From the NCBI GenBank assembly GCA_963776845.1, contig CAVZOJ010000013.1, positions 124,001 through 188,000 on the forward strand: a stretch of DNA of 64,000 nucleotides. The letters are read 5' to 3'. The position numbers and the translations under genes are program-made. A model generated the notes under the pieces. That model did no database searches. It had not been told where the DNA came from and was given only the letters and a program-made list of their open reading frames with translations. This stretch comes from Roseitranquillus sp963776845. Its GTDB lineage: Bacteria > Pseudomonadota > Alphaproteobacteria > Rhodobacterales > Rhodobacteraceae. Shown piece by piece: positions 8,905-18,677 of the stretch (position 1 is the stretch's first letter; each line of letters begins with the position of its first letter).

Positions 8905-10917
8905 TCAGGGCGCGATGCCGGCGAGGCGGGCGGCGAGGCGGCGTGCGAGTTCGCCGAGGGCCAGCGGTCGCCGCGCTCCGTCAGGCGGTTCCACACCGCG
9001 AAAGCTGCGGGGTCCGAGGGCGCCGGTGAAGCGGTTGTCAGCAAAGCGGACGTAGCCGGAGCCGTGTCCGGGTGCGTTGACGTCGACGGCGCAGCCGTCC
9101 GTCCGCTCGATCCGCGCGAAGTTTTCCTCGATCCGGTTGGCTTCGATCCAGTCCGGGCGCCATCCGCGGCCGGTGGCGTCGTCGACGCGGAAGGCGCAGC
9201 CGGCCCCTCCGAGGATGACGTTGCGGCGCACGACATTGCTCCAGCCGCCGTTAATGCCGATGCCCGCCACGTTGCGGTCCAGCCAGTTGCCGATGATGGA
9301 GACGCCGCTGGCGCGGCCGTCGAGATAGATCGCCCAGCTGATCGGGCTAGGCCACGCCTGCGTGTCCTCGAAGCGCGGCGGCCAGAAGCCGCCTTCGGGC
9401 CGCGCCATGAGCTGGTCCGTTCCGGTCACGACGTTGTAGCGGATGACGCTGCGGAGGGGGGTCGCCTGGGCGCCGATCATCTTGATGGCGCCCCCGTCGG
9501 CGGTGAGGCGGTTGGCGCCGCGGACCGTGTTGTGCTCGATCGCGACGTGGTGGCTGGCGTCTTCGTCGCCCCAGAGCGATCCGCCGGCGATGCCGAACTG
9601 TGCCGCGCCCTCGATCGTGTTGTGGGCGACCCTGAGCCGGTCCGCTGCCTGGAACCAGACGCCCGCGCTTTCGAAGTAGACTTCGCCGACGTCGCGGATG
9701 CGGTTGCCGATGATCTCGCCGTCGTCCGAGCGGCCAAACGTGCCGTACTCCGTGCCGAAATAGATCGCGTTTCCCGCGACGTGTGCGATCTCGTTGTGCG
9801 CGATCGAGACCCCGGCGCTTTCGGAGACATGGATCGCGACGCCCACGTTCTCGAACCGGTTGCCGACGATGCGGGCGCGATCGGACCCCTCCAGGCGCAC
9901 GGCACCGAAGCCGCGCATGTGGGTGCCGTGCTTGCCGCTGCCTTCGGGCGCGCCCTCGCGGAACTCGAGGCCCGAGACCAGCACGTCGTCGGCACCGGTG
10001 AAGCGCAAGAACGTCGGCAGCAGGGCGACGGTGACGCGCGTCCGGGGCGGGCTGACGCCGGGGCGGGCGATGTAGTGGAGCAGGCCCGCGCGGTCGTCGA
10101 ACCACCATTCCCCCGGCGCGTCGAGAAACGCCTCGGCTCCGGCGAGGAAGTACCGGCTGCCGGTGCCGGTGAAGAAGTACCCGGTTCCGCCAACCCGGAC
10201 GATGCCCTGGTCCCTGTCGATCGACTGGACGGGCAGCGTGTCGCTGGCCCATTGCATGCCGGGGATGGGGCCGCCGACCACGTGCGCGACGACGCCGCCC
10301 GGGTCCTCGAGGTGCGGCAGGTCGCCGGTGTTCGCGCGAAACTGGGCGTTGCCCAGCGGCTCCTCGTCCGGGGTCGGCGGGCGCACGAAGAGCCAGCCCC
10401 GCCGGGGGTCGCCGTCGACGGGTGCGTTCGGGTGGCGGGCGGCATGTTGGCGCTGGCCGTCGACGAAGAGGTCATGCACCCCGACACCGTCGGTGAGGTC
10501 GATCCGGGCGGTCCAGCCACCCTCGCCGACCTCGCGCCAGCCTTCGGCCTCGATGCCGCCAAAGAGGACGGGGAACTCGCCCTCGGCCGCCGTGATCGCA
10601 AGGCCCGCGTCCCTCTCGTCGAAGGCGACGGTGGCGCGGAGGCGGTAGTCGCCGCCGCGGACGACGATGCGGTCGCGGCCTGCGGTGGCGCGCGCCGCGT
10701 CCCGTGCCGCCTCGAAGCTTGCGAGCGGGCCGTCGGAGCCGTCCGCCAGAGGCGCGGACGCGCGGCCCGTCCAGCGATCGTCGCCGCCCGGCGACAAGTA
10801 GAACACGGACTCCGCGCCGGGTGCGTCACCTTCCGCCGCCGGGGATACCACCGTCGAGAGGACAAGGGCGGCGAGGCTGGCGAACAACGCCGGAGACGGC
10901 CTCGCGCCCCGGATCAT
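8905..10917 (-). CDS. secreted right-handed parallel beta-helix protein
   Basis: The protein has 670 residues. An N-terminal signal peptide (about residues 1-28, ending near SPAAEG) precedes a domain beginning FYLSPGGDDRWTGRA, typical of pectate-lyase-like proteins. From about residue 330 there are regularly spaced beta-helix coils with N/H/G-rich turns (RIVGNRFENV, SIAHNEIAHVAGNAIYFG, RVAHNTIEGA, AIEHNTVRGA, IIGNWLDRNV). Members include polysaccharide lyases and C5-epimerases, often encoded in exopolysaccharide loci to trim or modify the polymer. ATG 10917 overlaps the acyltransferase stop (ATGA), so the pair is translationally coupled. A role in processing the locus polysaccharide is inferred from context; no catalytic triad could be assigned. 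Confidence 0.82.
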   Translation of the reverse strand: MIRGARPSPALFASLAALVLSTVVSPAAEGDAPGAESVFYLSPGGDDRWTGRASAPLADGSDGPLASFEAARDAARATAGRDRIVVRGGDYRLRATVAFDERDAGLAITAAEGEFPVLFGGIEAEGWREVGEGGWTARIDLTDGVGVHDLFVDGQRQHAARHPNAPVDGDPRRGWLFVRPPTPDEEPLGNAQFRANTGDLPHLEDPGGVVAHVVGGPIPGMQWASDTLPVQSIDRDQGIVRVGGTGYFFTGTGSRYFLAGAEAFLDAPGEWWFDDRAGLLHYIARPGVSPPRTRVTVALLPTFLRFTGADDVLVSGLEFREGAPEGSGKHGTHMRGFGAVRLEGSDRARIVGNRFENVGVAIHVSESAGVSIAHNEIAHVAGNAIYFGTEYGTFGRSDDGEIIGNRIRDVGEVYFESAGVWFQAADRLRVAHNTIEGAAQFGIAGGSLWGDEDASHHVAIEHNTVRGANRLTADGGAIKMIGAQATPLRSVIRYNVVTGTDQLMARPEGGFWPPRFEDTQAWPSPISWAIYLDGRASGVSIIGNWLDRNVAGIGINGGWSNVVRRNVILGGAGCAFRVDDATGRGWRPDWIEANRIEENFARIERTDGCAVDVNAPGHGSGYVRFADNRFTGALGPRSFRGVEPPDGARRPLALGELARRLAARLAGIAP

Positions 10918-11954
10918 ACCAGTGCAATCTTCCGGCGGCGTGACAGGTGCGCCAAAAGGGGCCGCTCGACCATGACGTGGGCGGCCGCGCCGGCGAGTAC
11001 GGCGACGCAGGAGAGCGCCATCAACAGGACCAGCGGCGGCAGGAACACCTGGACGCCCAGCTGCGCCAGGAGGATCGCGGCCACGTTCATGGCGGGAAGG
11101 TGGAGGAGGTAGATGGCGTAGGAGGCGTCGCCGAGGAACGACCACGAGCGCGGCGTCGCGTACCGCGCCCGGGCCAGCGCAGCGACGACGGCGGCCGCCG
11201 ATATGCCGTAAGCCAGAGTGCGGGCTCCAAGCGGCCAGGGGGCGAGGTACTGCTCGGAGAAGCCCACCGCCATGAAGCCGGCGATGCCGAGGACGAGCAG
11301 CGCGGCGGCGGCCTGCCGGGGGACCCGGGGATGGAGGTGCGCGACGCCGACGCCGAGAGCGAAGAGGAGGTTGTATGGCGACAGGATAAATGATGCTGGA
11401 AACCCGGTCGCTGGCTCGACGAGGCGCAGGGCGCAGGCCGCCATCCAGAGGCCGAAGAGGAGCGCTCCGAGCCGTGCGCTGATGAGGATGGCGACGAACG
11501 CGAGGTAGAAGGCCACTTCGTGCTTCAGCGTCCAGGCGACGGGAAGGACCGTCCGGCTCTCGGAAGGGACGAGCAGGTAGGACGTGACGACCGTGTACGG
11601 ATCCCGGGCCGCCTCGGGCGCGAGGTTGGGCAGGGCGGCGTAGCCGACAAGCAGCGCCGTCAGCACCAGCCAGTAGACGGGATAGATCCGCGAAATCCGC
11701 TTGCGCAGGAAATGGCGGATCCGCTCGGGGCGGCCTATATCCTGCCGATGTACGAGGGCGATGATGAAGCCCGACAGGACGAAGAAGAACTCGACGCCGG
11801 CGTAGCCCCAGCCGAACCCCCTCCAGGCGATCTCGCCCTCGTAGAGCCGGAGCGGCAGGATGAAGTCGTTGGCGTGGTAGAAGACCACCATGATCGCCGC
11901 GACGGCCCGGCCCGCCTGCAGGGCATCGATGTGGGCTCCCCCATACCCCGTCAC
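10914..11954 (-). CDS. acyltransferase 3 family membrane protein
   Basis: This 346-residue integral membrane protein has about ten hydrophobic segments. The N-terminal signature (IDALQAGRAVAAIMVVFYHAND ... GYAGVEFFFVLSGFII) contains the conserved YH and the FFVLSGF motif of OafA/ExoZ-type O-acyltransferases. RIYPVYW follows. Family members transfer acetyl or similar groups to surface polysaccharides, so it probably O-acylates the locus product. Start is GTG 11954. An IS1634 remnant begins directly upstream, within a few bases, so the native promoter is missing or has been replaced. Confidence 0.87.
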   Translation of the reverse strand: MTGYGGAHIDALQAGRAVAAIMVVFYHANDFILPLRLYEGEIAWRGFGWGYAGVEFFFVLSGFIIALVHRQDIGRPERIRHFLRKRISRIYPVYWLVLTALLVGYAALPNLAPEAARDPYTVVTSYLLVPSESRTVLPVAWTLKHEVAFYLAFVAILISARLGALLFGLWMAACALRLVEPATGFPASFILSPYNLLFALGVGVAHLHPRVPRQAAAALLVLGIAGFMAVGFSEQYLAPWPLGARTLAYGISAAAVVAALARARYATPRSWSFLGDASYAIYLLHLPAMNVAAILLAQLGVQVFLPPLVLLMALSCVAVLAGAAAHVMVERPLLAHLSRRRKIALV

Positions 11955-11956
11955 AC

Positions 11957-12965
11957 CGCTTCGATCCAGAATCGCTGATCCGGGCGATGGTGTTCAACCG
12001 GCTTTGCGCGCCGGAGTGAAGCTGGGCTGCCTGCGCTGGCTGGAGACGGTCGCGATGCCGGGCATGCCGCAGACCCCGACACACCAGCAGCTCCTGCGCG
12101 CGATGGACGCGCTGATGGACAACCTCGATCCCGTCGAGGCCGCGCTGAGCCGCCAGTTCCGCCCCTGGTCGATCGCGACCTCTCGATCGTGTTCTACGAC
12201 CTGACCACGGTGCGCATCCACGGCGAGGCGGAGGTGGCCGACGACCTGCGCGCCTTCGGCATGAACAAGGAGCGCGGCGGCATCGCCCGGCAGTTCGTCC
12301 TGGGCGTGGTGCAGACCGCCGAAGGTCTGCCGCTCCTGCACACGGTCCACCCCGGAAACGTCGCCGAGACGAAGACCTTGCAGGGGATGCTGGAGAAGGT
12401 ACTCGCGCACTTTCCGATCCAGCGGGTGGTGCTGGTGGCCGATCGCGGGCTGCTCAGCCTCGAGAACATCACCGAGCTGACGTCGGTCGCCGAGCGCTCC
12501 GCTCGCAAGCTGGAGTTCATCCTCGCCGTTCCCGCGCGTCGATACGCCGAGCTGATCGATGCATTCCGGAACCTCGCCTTTCGCGATGGCGTGGCCGAAG
12601 GCACCTTTGCCGGTCACCGGCTGATCGTGGCGCATGATCCCCTGCGGGCCGAAGAGCAGTCCCACAGGCGCCGGGCGCGCATCGCCGAGCTGGAGGCGAT
12701 GGCGGACAGGTTGGTGGCCAGGCTCGATGCCCAGGACGAGGGGCAGACGACCCGCGGACGCCGTGCCTCCGATCGCGGCGCCTACAGTCGCTTCGCCCGC
12801 GCCGTCGCCGAGGCGGAGCTGACCCGCTTCATCAAGCCCGATCTGCACGCCGACAGGTTCAGCTACACCATCGACGAGGCGGCGATCCGCGATGCCGAAC
12901 TCTTCGACGGCAAGCTGGCGGTTCTGACCAATGCCTCGGACATCGCGCCGGCCGAGGCCGTTATA
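11957..12965 (+). mobile_element. IS1634-family transposase remnant
   Basis: The plus strand encodes successive parts of an IS1634/IS4-type transposase: RFDPESLIRAMVFNRLCAPE, LGCLRWLETVAMPGMPQTPTHQQLLRAMD, then FYDLTTVRIHGE ... AFGMNKERGGIARQFVLGVV ... HTVHPGNVAETKTLQGML ... VADRGLLSLENI, ending at SDIAPAEAV. One-base losses are inferred at about 12017 and in the C run at 12162-12165. The catalytic Asp residues (FYDLT, VADRGLL) are present, but the C-terminal part with the catalytic Glu is gone. Neither end shows an inverted repeat, so it is a scrap, abutting the acyltransferase start on the left and a glycosyltransferase stop on the right. Confidence 0.85.
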
Positions 12966-13014
12966 CCGGCCGGTCCCGGCGATCCGGCGCCCGGCCAGGT
13001 TGCGGCGGGGGCGA

Positions 13015-14232
13015 TCACGCAAGCCTCTCGTAGATGTCCTCCAGCCGGCGGCGTGCGGTGTCCGGATGGAATCGCTCGTGCGCCGAGGCCACTGCTCCGG
13101 CGCTGAGCGCCGGATAGGCGCGCCGGTCGTCCCAGAGGGCCAGCAGCCTCTCCGAAAGCGCGAGCGCCAACCGCGACGTCTGGCTCTCGTAAGCGGCGAG
13201 GTAGCCCGGTTCCTTCTGCCGATAGAGCCACGACCACTTGCCGACCACGGCATCGTTGTCGAACGGCAGGAGAAACCCGTTCCGTCCCGGTTCGACGACT
13301 TCGGGCAGGACGCATGTGTCGGTCGCGATGACCGGCGTGCCGGACGCGAAGGCTTCTATGGAAACGAAGCCGAACGTGTCGTGGAAGGTCGGGAACACGA
13401 GGTAGTCGCTGGCGTCCATCAGTTCGTAGACGGCTGCGGCGGGCAGGCTCCGGTGATGCACGATGCCGTCCTGCGCGACGCCCCGCAGCTCGCGCCTGAC
13501 ATAGTCCGCATCCGGCGGGCCGACGTAGTCCTTGCGGCTCCAGCCCAGCGAAGAGACGATCGTGGTCTCGACGGGAATGCCCGCCTCTCGCAGGCGACGG
13601 TGCGCGCGCAGAAGCACCGGCCCGCCCTTGCGCATGAAGTCGCGCCCCACGAAGAGAAGCTTCAGCCGGTCCGAGTGCGCCTTGGGCCGCGATGTCCGCG
13701 GCGCGACGGCGGGATAGACGAGCTCGGTCTTCGCCAGCAGCTCCGGCAGGCGCGGAAAGCCCGCGTGCTGTTCGCGGAACTGCCTCAGCGCGTATTCCGA
13801 GATGGCGATGATGGCGCGGCATCGCGGGCCGAGCAGGCCGTCGCGGAGCCGCCGCTCGAGCCAGCCGATGCGCCGGTCCGGGGGTGTTCTCGGCAGGTAG
13901 TCCTCGAACGTGACGACGTAGGGCCGCCGGGTGAGCATCGGGATCGCGTTCCAGGCATGGATCGCCTCGAAGCCCGGTTCGGGAATGAAGGAAACCGAGT
14001 CGGCCCAGGCGAAGTACCGGTTGAGCGGCGTCATAGCGCGCTCGACGAAGCGGGCGTTCCGCTGCCCGAGCGCGATGGAGAAGTAGACGTGGTAGCTGTG
14101 GCCGGTGCGGACACGGATAGGAGACCCGGCACCGGCCCGGCTCTCGCGGTGGCGAGAGGCCTGCGTCGCGGGCGGCGCAACCGGCATGGCGCCGGGGCCC
14201 GTCGGGTCCAGGCTAATGGGAACTGTCGTCAT
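13015..14232 (-). CDS. GT4-like glycosyltransferase
   Basis: This 405-residue retaining GT-B glycosyltransferase has the donor-binding half KLLFVGRDFMRKGGPVLLRAHRRL ... YLVFPTFHDTFGFVSIEAFASGTPVIATDTCVLPEVV ... GRNGFLLP. That is the usual Arg/Lys and acidic-x7-Glu arrangement of glycosyltransferase group 1. The first about 40 residues are low complexity; the acceptor domain begins near HSYHVYFSIALGQRNARFVERAM. ATG 14232 overlaps the stop of the upstream epimerase (ATGA), indicating an operon. It should add one sugar to the lipid-linked repeat unit at the inner face of the membrane. The sugar is unknown. Confidence 0.85.
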   Translation of the reverse strand: MTTVPISLDPTGPGAMPVAPPATQASRHRESRAGAGSPIRVRTGHSYHVYFSIALGQRNARFVERAMTPLNRYFAWADSVSFIPEPGFEAIHAWNAIPMLTRRPYVVTFEDYLPRTPPDRRIGWLERRLRDGLLGPRCRAIIAISEYALRQFREQHAGFPRLPELLAKTELVYPAVAPRTSRPKAHSDRLKLLFVGRDFMRKGGPVLLRAHRRLREAGIPVETTIVSSLGWSRKDYVGPPDADYVRRELRGVAQDGIVHHRSLPAAAVYELMDASDYLVFPTFHDTFGFVSIEAFASGTPVIATDTCVLPEVVEPGRNGFLLPFDNDAVVGKWSWLYRQKEPGYLAAYESQTSRLALALSERLLALWDDRRAYPALSAGAVASAHERFHPDTARRRLEDIYERLA

Positions 14233-15288
14233 GCGGCGGACCTGGCGGCGAAGCTGATGCGGGCGAATTCCTCGAAGATGTCGGCGATCGACATCGTGAG
14301 CTCCCACTCCGGGTAGTCGTTCCGGAACCGCGCGAGGTCGGTATAGTAGACGATGTGGTCGCCGATCCGGTTGGCTTCGCTGAGCGTCCAGATGAGATCG
14401 CGTCCCGTGAGGTCGCGGATCCGGTCGATCGAACTCGAGGATGGAGACGCTGTTCGCCTTGCCGCCGCCGAGGTTGTAGACCGCGCCGGCCCGCGGGTTC
14501 GCGAGGAATGCGTCGAAGGCCCCGATGACGTCGCGGCTGTGGATCTGGTCGCGGACCTGCTTTCCCTTGTAGCCGAAGATCGTGTAGGGGCGCGCCTCGG
14601 CCGCGGCCTTGAAGACGTACGACAGGTACCCGTGAAGCTGCGCCCCGGAATGGCCGGCTCCGGTCAGGCAGCCGCCGCGGAAGCAGACCGTGTTCATGCC
14701 GAAGTAGCGCCCGTATTCCTGCACCATGACGTCGGCCGCGACCTTGCTGGCGCCGAACAGGCTGTGCTTGGTCTGGTCGATGCTGAACGTCTCGGGGATG
14801 CCGTCGGCGTAGGCGGGATCGGCGAACTCGTAGCGGGTCTCGAGCTCGACCAGCGCCACCGAGTTCGGCCCGTCGCCGTAGACCTTGTTGGTGCTGGTAA
14901 AGATGAACGGCGCCTCGGCGGCGAACCGGCGCGCCGCCTCCAGCAGGTTCAGCGTGCCGAGCGCGTTGACCGCGAAGTCGTCGAAGGGGATCTGCGCGGC
15001 GAGGTCGTGGCTCGGCTGCGCGGCGCAGTGGATGATGGCGCTCGGCCTGACCTCGCTTACCAGATCGAGGACCGCCTCGCGGTCGCGGATGTCGATGCTG
15101 GCGTGCCGGTAGGCCCGGCAGTCGCGCTCCAGGAGCTCGCGCTGCCAGGCGGTGTCGCCGTCGCTGCCGAAGAAGGTCCGCCGCATGTTGTTGTCGACGC
15201 CGACGACCCGCCAGCCGAGCGCATCGTAGTGCCGGACGGCCTCCGATCCGATGAGACCGGCGCTGCCGGTGACGATGATGTGCTTCAT
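14229..15288 (-). pseudogene. NAD-dependent sugar epimerase (CDP-paratose 2-epimerase-like), frameshifted
   Basis: An extended SDR enzyme starts at ATG 15288. It shows the NAD-binding motif TGSAGLIGSEAV, the Asp-containing NNM segment, IIHCAAQPSHD, TSTNKVYGDGPN and the loop QTKHSLFGASKVAADVMVQEYGRYFGM, where Y is replaced by F in the YxxxK-like position. CFRGGCLTGAGHSGAQLHGYLSYV matches the CDP-paratose/tyvelose epimerase subgroup. At about 14432 an extra base breaks the frame after SVSILE. Deleting one T (coding strand) restores SIDRIRDLTGRDLIW ... WELTMSIADIFEEF to a stop at 14229. Everything else is clean, so this is a very recent lesion or a consensus error. It would supply an NDP-sugar. 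Confidence 0.8.
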
Positions 15289-15302
15289 GACCTGTCCACC
15301 GA

Positions 15303-16145
15303 TCAGGATGTCCGGCCCGCCCATTGGCGGGTAAGTGCGAGAAGAAAGACCGTGTTGGTGACCGCGTAGCGCCGCAGCAGCCGGCGTGGCTCCTGCCAGA
15401 GGCGGAACAGCCATTCGAGCGCGTGGTCCTGCATCCAGGCGGGCGCCTGGCGCTTGTTGCCGGCGTGGAAGTCGAAAGCGGCGCCGACGCAGATCAGCGG
15501 CAACCCGATCGTGTCGCGGTGCTCGAAGGCGAAGAGCTCCTGCCGCGGACAGCCGAGGCCGACGAAGACGACGCCCGCGCCGCTGGCGCGGATGCGCTCG
15601 CCGAGCGCGGCGCTTTCGGCGGCGGTCGGGGACCGGAACAGCGAAGGCTCGGCCCCGGCGACCAGCAGGCCCGGGATCCGGGACGCCAGCGCCGCAGCGA
15701 GGGCGGAAACCACCTCGGCGGTGGAGCCGTAGAAGTAGACTGGGACCCCATCGGCGGCCGCCGCTTCGCAGATCCGCAGCATCAGCGTGGGGCCGTAGAC
15801 GCGCTCGCCGAGGCCGGCCTTGTGCAGGAGGTTCAGGGCCAGGCGCACGGGCTGGCCGTCGGGAGTGACGAGGTCGAAAGCCGCGATCGCGCGGCCGACG
15901 TCGCTGCGCGAGCGCGCCTCGACGACGCCATGGACGGCGAGCGCCGTGACGAGCAGCGGCTCGCGACGGCGTGCCGATGCCATCACGCAGTCGACGGTGC
16001 CCGCGTAGTCGACGACCGAAACCGCCACGTCGGCGACGGAGCGCCGCTCGGGCCGCCCGGCGGAGCCGCCCTTTTCGGCGCTAGGCGGAACCGCGCCGCG
16101 CGGGCGGAGGCGATCGAGGACGGTGGCTGATGCATGGTCGAGCAT
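15303..16145 (-). CDS. WecG/TagA/CpsF family glycosyltransferase (GT26)
   Basis: This 280-residue protein has the signature of the UDP-ManNAc(A)-transferase family: VTALAVHGVVEA, FDLVTPDGQPVRLALNLL, VYGPTLMLRICEAAAADGVPVYFYGST, GAGVVFVGLGCPRQELFAFEH, GLPLICVGAAFDFHAG ... APAWMQDHALEWLFRLWQEPRRLLRRY. These proteins add the second sugar to an undecaprenyl-diphosphate-linked intermediate. ATG 16145 is the first start compatible with the motif spacing. The 15-base gap to the downstream epimerase gene supports co-transcription. Transfer of a particular sugar is inferred from the family only. Confidence 0.9.
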   Translation of the reverse strand: MLDHASATVLDRLRPRGAVPPSAEKGGSAGRPERRSVADVAVSVVDYAGTVDCVMASARRREPLLVTALAVHGVVEARSRSDVGRAIAAFDLVTPDGQPVRLALNLLHKAGLGERVYGPTLMLRICEAAAADGVPVYFYGSTAEVVSALAAALASRIPGLLVAGAEPSLFRSPTAAESAALGERIRASGAGVVFVGLGCPRQELFAFEHRDTIGLPLICVGAAFDFHAGNKRQAPAWMQDHALEWLFRLWQEPRRLLRRYAVTNTVFLLALTRQWAGRTS

Positions 16146-16381
16146 GGTTCCCCTTCTCGTGGCGGCCGCGCTCGCTCTTGGGCCGCAGCCGGCCTCTGCA
16201 TATTGGCGGAGCCGTCCGCCGCTTGCGCCTCGGCCATTCGGGCGCGCCGCCCCGCCAGATGGGTAGCGACAGGGGTCATGCGGAGGGTGTCTATGGCCGA
16301 AGGGATTAGCGATGCCCTCGGACGGCTCGACTCTGCCGCCCGCCGTCGCCGCCGGTCGCACCGTCGACGGCTCCGCCGCGG

Positions 16382-17095
16382 TCAGCCCGGCCCCGGCGGC
16401 GCGCGCCCGGGCGCTGGAAAGACGAAGTTGACCCCCTGCGCGGGAGCGGTAGCCCTGACCAGGGCGCCTGCGTCCAGCGCCCGAAGCCCGCCGTCTTGGC
16501 AGACGTGCGGCCGGTATCCATAAGGCGACAGAAACCCGCAGATGCTTTCCAGCGCGCCGGGCCGGTGGCGCTCCTCCGCCTCGATGAGCAGGTGGGGCCG
16601 GTCTCTGGCGAGCAGCGAGACGGCTCCCCGCAGCACGGCCAGCTCGTGCCCCTCCACATCGATCTTGATGAGTCCGACCGGCGGAAGGTCGTAGCTGTCG
16701 AGGCATCTGCGGGGAACCGCGCATTGGCGGGACACGCTGCGGCCGAGGGTGTTCTGCGGCTCGATGGTCGCGCGTCCGTCCGCGTGCCTCTCGAGCGGGA
16801 TCCGCAAAAGCGCCTCGCCGGGCGCGTCGGACAGCGCCACCTGCTCGATCGTGGCGCGGCGGCCGAAGGCCCGAGCGAGGAACGGCGCGTGCTCCGCCTG
16901 CGGCTCGAAGGCCGTGACGCCGGCAGAAAGCCTCGCAAGGTGCCACGTGTAGACGCCGTTGTTCGCTCCGACGTCGATGCTCCAGAGGTTGCGCGAGCAG
17001 AGCTGCGGCAGGAGATGAAGTTCCGCTTCGCCGTTCCTCCAGGCCCGGAGCGCACGGTGGGCGACGCGGACCGAGGGCGGAAGCAGGTCCTTCAC
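16382..17095 (-). CDS. FkbM family SAM-dependent methyltransferase
   Basis: The protein has about 237 residues. The SAM-binding motif I is SIDVGANNGVYTWHLA, followed by VTAFEPQAEHAPFLARAF and the family-defining LIKIDVEGHELAVLRGA. FkbM-type enzymes methylate hydroxyls of polyketides and of sugars in exopolysaccharides. No ATG fits: the frame is open far upstream into the polymerase gene. GTG 17095 is chosen because it lies 17 bases past the polymerase stop and the conserved region begins about 30 residues later. The start is therefore tentative. It most likely O-methylates a sugar of the locus polymer. Confidence 0.82.
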   Translation of the reverse strand: MKDLLPPSVRVAHRALRAWRNGEAELHLLPQLCSRNLWSIDVGANNGVYTWHLARLSAGVTAFEPQAEHAPFLARAFGRRATIEQVALSDAPGEALLRIPLERHADGRATIEPQNTLGRSVSRQCAVPRRCLDSYDLPPVGLIKIDVEGHELAVLRGAVSLLARDRPHLLIEAEERHRPGALESICGFLSPYGYRPHVCQDGGLRALDAGALVRATAPAQGVNFVFPAPGRAPPGPG

Positions 17096-17112
17096 CGCCC
17101 GGTCGATCCGCG

Positions 17113-18372
17113 TCAGGAGGGCGGCGGATCCTGCCGCCTGAGCGAAATCATGAGTATCGCCGTCGTGAACGCGATGAACAGCAAGCTGTTCTGTGTCATC
17201 AGCGTGCTTTCGGTCAGGTTCATCAAGAGATAGACGCAGATCAAGACGTTGAGCCACAACCACTGCTCCCTCGGGTAGCGGCAGTGCAGGAGCGCACCAC
17301 CGCGGATGGCGCGGAGAATCACGGCGCACAGCAGCAGCGTTCCCACGATCCCGAAGCTGAGCATCGAGTCGCGGTAGCCGTTGTGGGCGTGCGGCGCCAT
17401 CCAGCCGACGCGGGTCCAGATCGTCCACGCCTCGCCGTTCCCCTCGGTCCAGAACGCCTGATAGCCGTAGCCGAGGAGCAGCCGGCGCCAGATTGCCTCG
17501 TCGACCAGCGCCCAGAGCGGCACCCTTCCGGTCAGCGAGTCGTCCTTATCTGTGCCCTCGAGCAGCGCCCCGAGCAGGAGGTCGGCGGCGAACAGGGCCA
17601 CGACCACCGCCAGCACGCCGCCGAGGATCAGCACGATCCGCCCGGCCCCGCGCAGCCGGGCCAGAGCGGCGTAGAACGCGGCGAAGAATCCGGCGGCGGC
17701 GGCGGTGACGAGGCCGGTGGTCGACTGCGACAGAACGAGGCAGCCGAGGCTCGCGATCAGGACGATGATCGCCGGCCGGCGCAGGCCCGCGTCACGGTCC
17801 GCGGCGAGCGCCGACGACGCAAGGATCGCGATGGCGGCGTACCAGCCCAGAACGTTCTTGTGGATGAATATGCCTCGCAGGTTATGCCCCTCGGGCATGT
17901 AGGCCCATCCGGGAAGCGCGACCGCGAACAGCAGGCTGAGCACCATGCAGGCGCCGAGCAGCAGCACCATCAGCACGAGGAACTGCCTGGGCGTGAACCG
18001 GATTGCGATCAGGTAGGCCAGCAGGATCGACAGCGCCAGGCCGATCGCCCTGCGCAGGGTCACCGACGGGGTGATCGACCACAGCACGGTGACGAAGGGC
18101 ACGGCCAGCAGCAGGGCGAGGAGCAGGTTTCGGCGCATCGCCGCAAGCATCTGCGACGGGTGCCGCGCCAGCAGCAGCAGCGTGACGAGATAGACGGGCA
18201 CCGCCATGGCCTGGAGGAGCGTCCGCCCGTTGACGGCGCCGTTCCAGTCGGTGAAGGCGAGGACGGTGATCGCACCGGACTGAACGGCAAGGCAGAACAC
18301 GACGCCGGCGCATTCCACGGTTCTCCACCCGACGTGGAGCCCTCCCGGATGCGAGAACGCGAGGTTCGTCAC
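17113..18372 (-). CDS. Wzy/ExoQ-like polysaccharide polymerase
   Basis: This 419-residue polytopic membrane protein has ten to twelve predicted spans and an O-antigen ligase/polymerase (Wzy_C) core. FIHKNVLGWYAAIAIL is the RGIFIHKN-type loop typical of ExoQ-like polymerases. QSTTGLV, a large periplasmic loop with GRVPLWALVDEAIWRRLLLGYGYQAFW, and APHAHNGYRDSMLSFGIVG follow. It would polymerise lipid-linked repeat units on the periplasmic face after flippase transfer. It lies at the head of a minus-strand group, divergent from the export gene, with the FkbM methyltransferase directly downstream. Confidence 0.87.
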   Translation of the reverse strand: MTNLAFSHPGGLHVGWRTVECAGVVFCLAVQSGAITVLAFTDWNGAVNGRTLLQAMAVPVYLVTLLLLARHPSQMLAAMRRNLLLALLLAVPFVTVLWSITPSVTLRRAIGLALSILLAYLIAIRFTPRQFLVLMVLLLGACMVLSLLFAVALPGWAYMPEGHNLRGIFIHKNVLGWYAAIAILASSALAADRDAGLRRPAIIVLIASLGCLVLSQSTTGLVTAAAAGFFAAFYAALARLRGAGRIVLILGGVLAVVVALFAADLLLGALLEGTDKDDSLTGRVPLWALVDEAIWRRLLLGYGYQAFWTEGNGEAWTIWTRVGWMAPHAHNGYRDSMLSFGIVGTLLLCAVILRAIRGGALLHCRYPREQWLWLNVLICVYLLMNLTESTLMTQNSLLFIAFTTAILMISLRRQDPPPS

Positions 18373-18677
18373 CCGGACCGACCCGGCACACCGGTCGATG
18401 CGGCGGCGGGCCGCGCCAGGACGCTGAACATCGGACGCACGGAAACCTCATCCTCGACAGGTGCTCCGAGCGATAGTCTCGGCCGCGGGCCATGCGCCGC
18501 GAAGCCCGCAATCCGAGGCCCGGCATCCGCCAAATGGCGGCGCGCGGCTACCGCATTCGGTCACGGCGCGTCGAACTGCTAGTCCGCCGCGACGGCAGTT
18601 GGCCCATTGCGTCCGGGGTCGGTGCCGAGACCTTGGGTAAGTGTTGGCGGAAGCCGGGCGGCACGGGAGGTCATACT
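18373..18677. other. divergent promoter region of the export and polymerase genes
   Basis: This 305-base stretch separates the polymerase gene (minus) from the export gene (plus) and should hold both promoters. Frames crossing it continue from the export gene but lack a ribosome binding site before 18678. I see no convincing -35/-10 pair or operator. Confidence 0.4.

Noticed and set aside
10914..10917. Possible fusion of the beta-helix protein with an N-terminal extension reading back into the acyltransferase gene
   Set aside because: The extension is out of frame with the acyltransferase and lacks motifs. The ATGA overlap and signal peptide at 10917 define the true start.
8863..11112. Very long open frame on the plus strand (749 codons) opposite the beta-helix and acyltransferase genes
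   Set aside because: It is a composition shadow: the protein is Arg/Ala/Asp-rich without motifs, and the minus strand carries two recognisable, overlapping genes.
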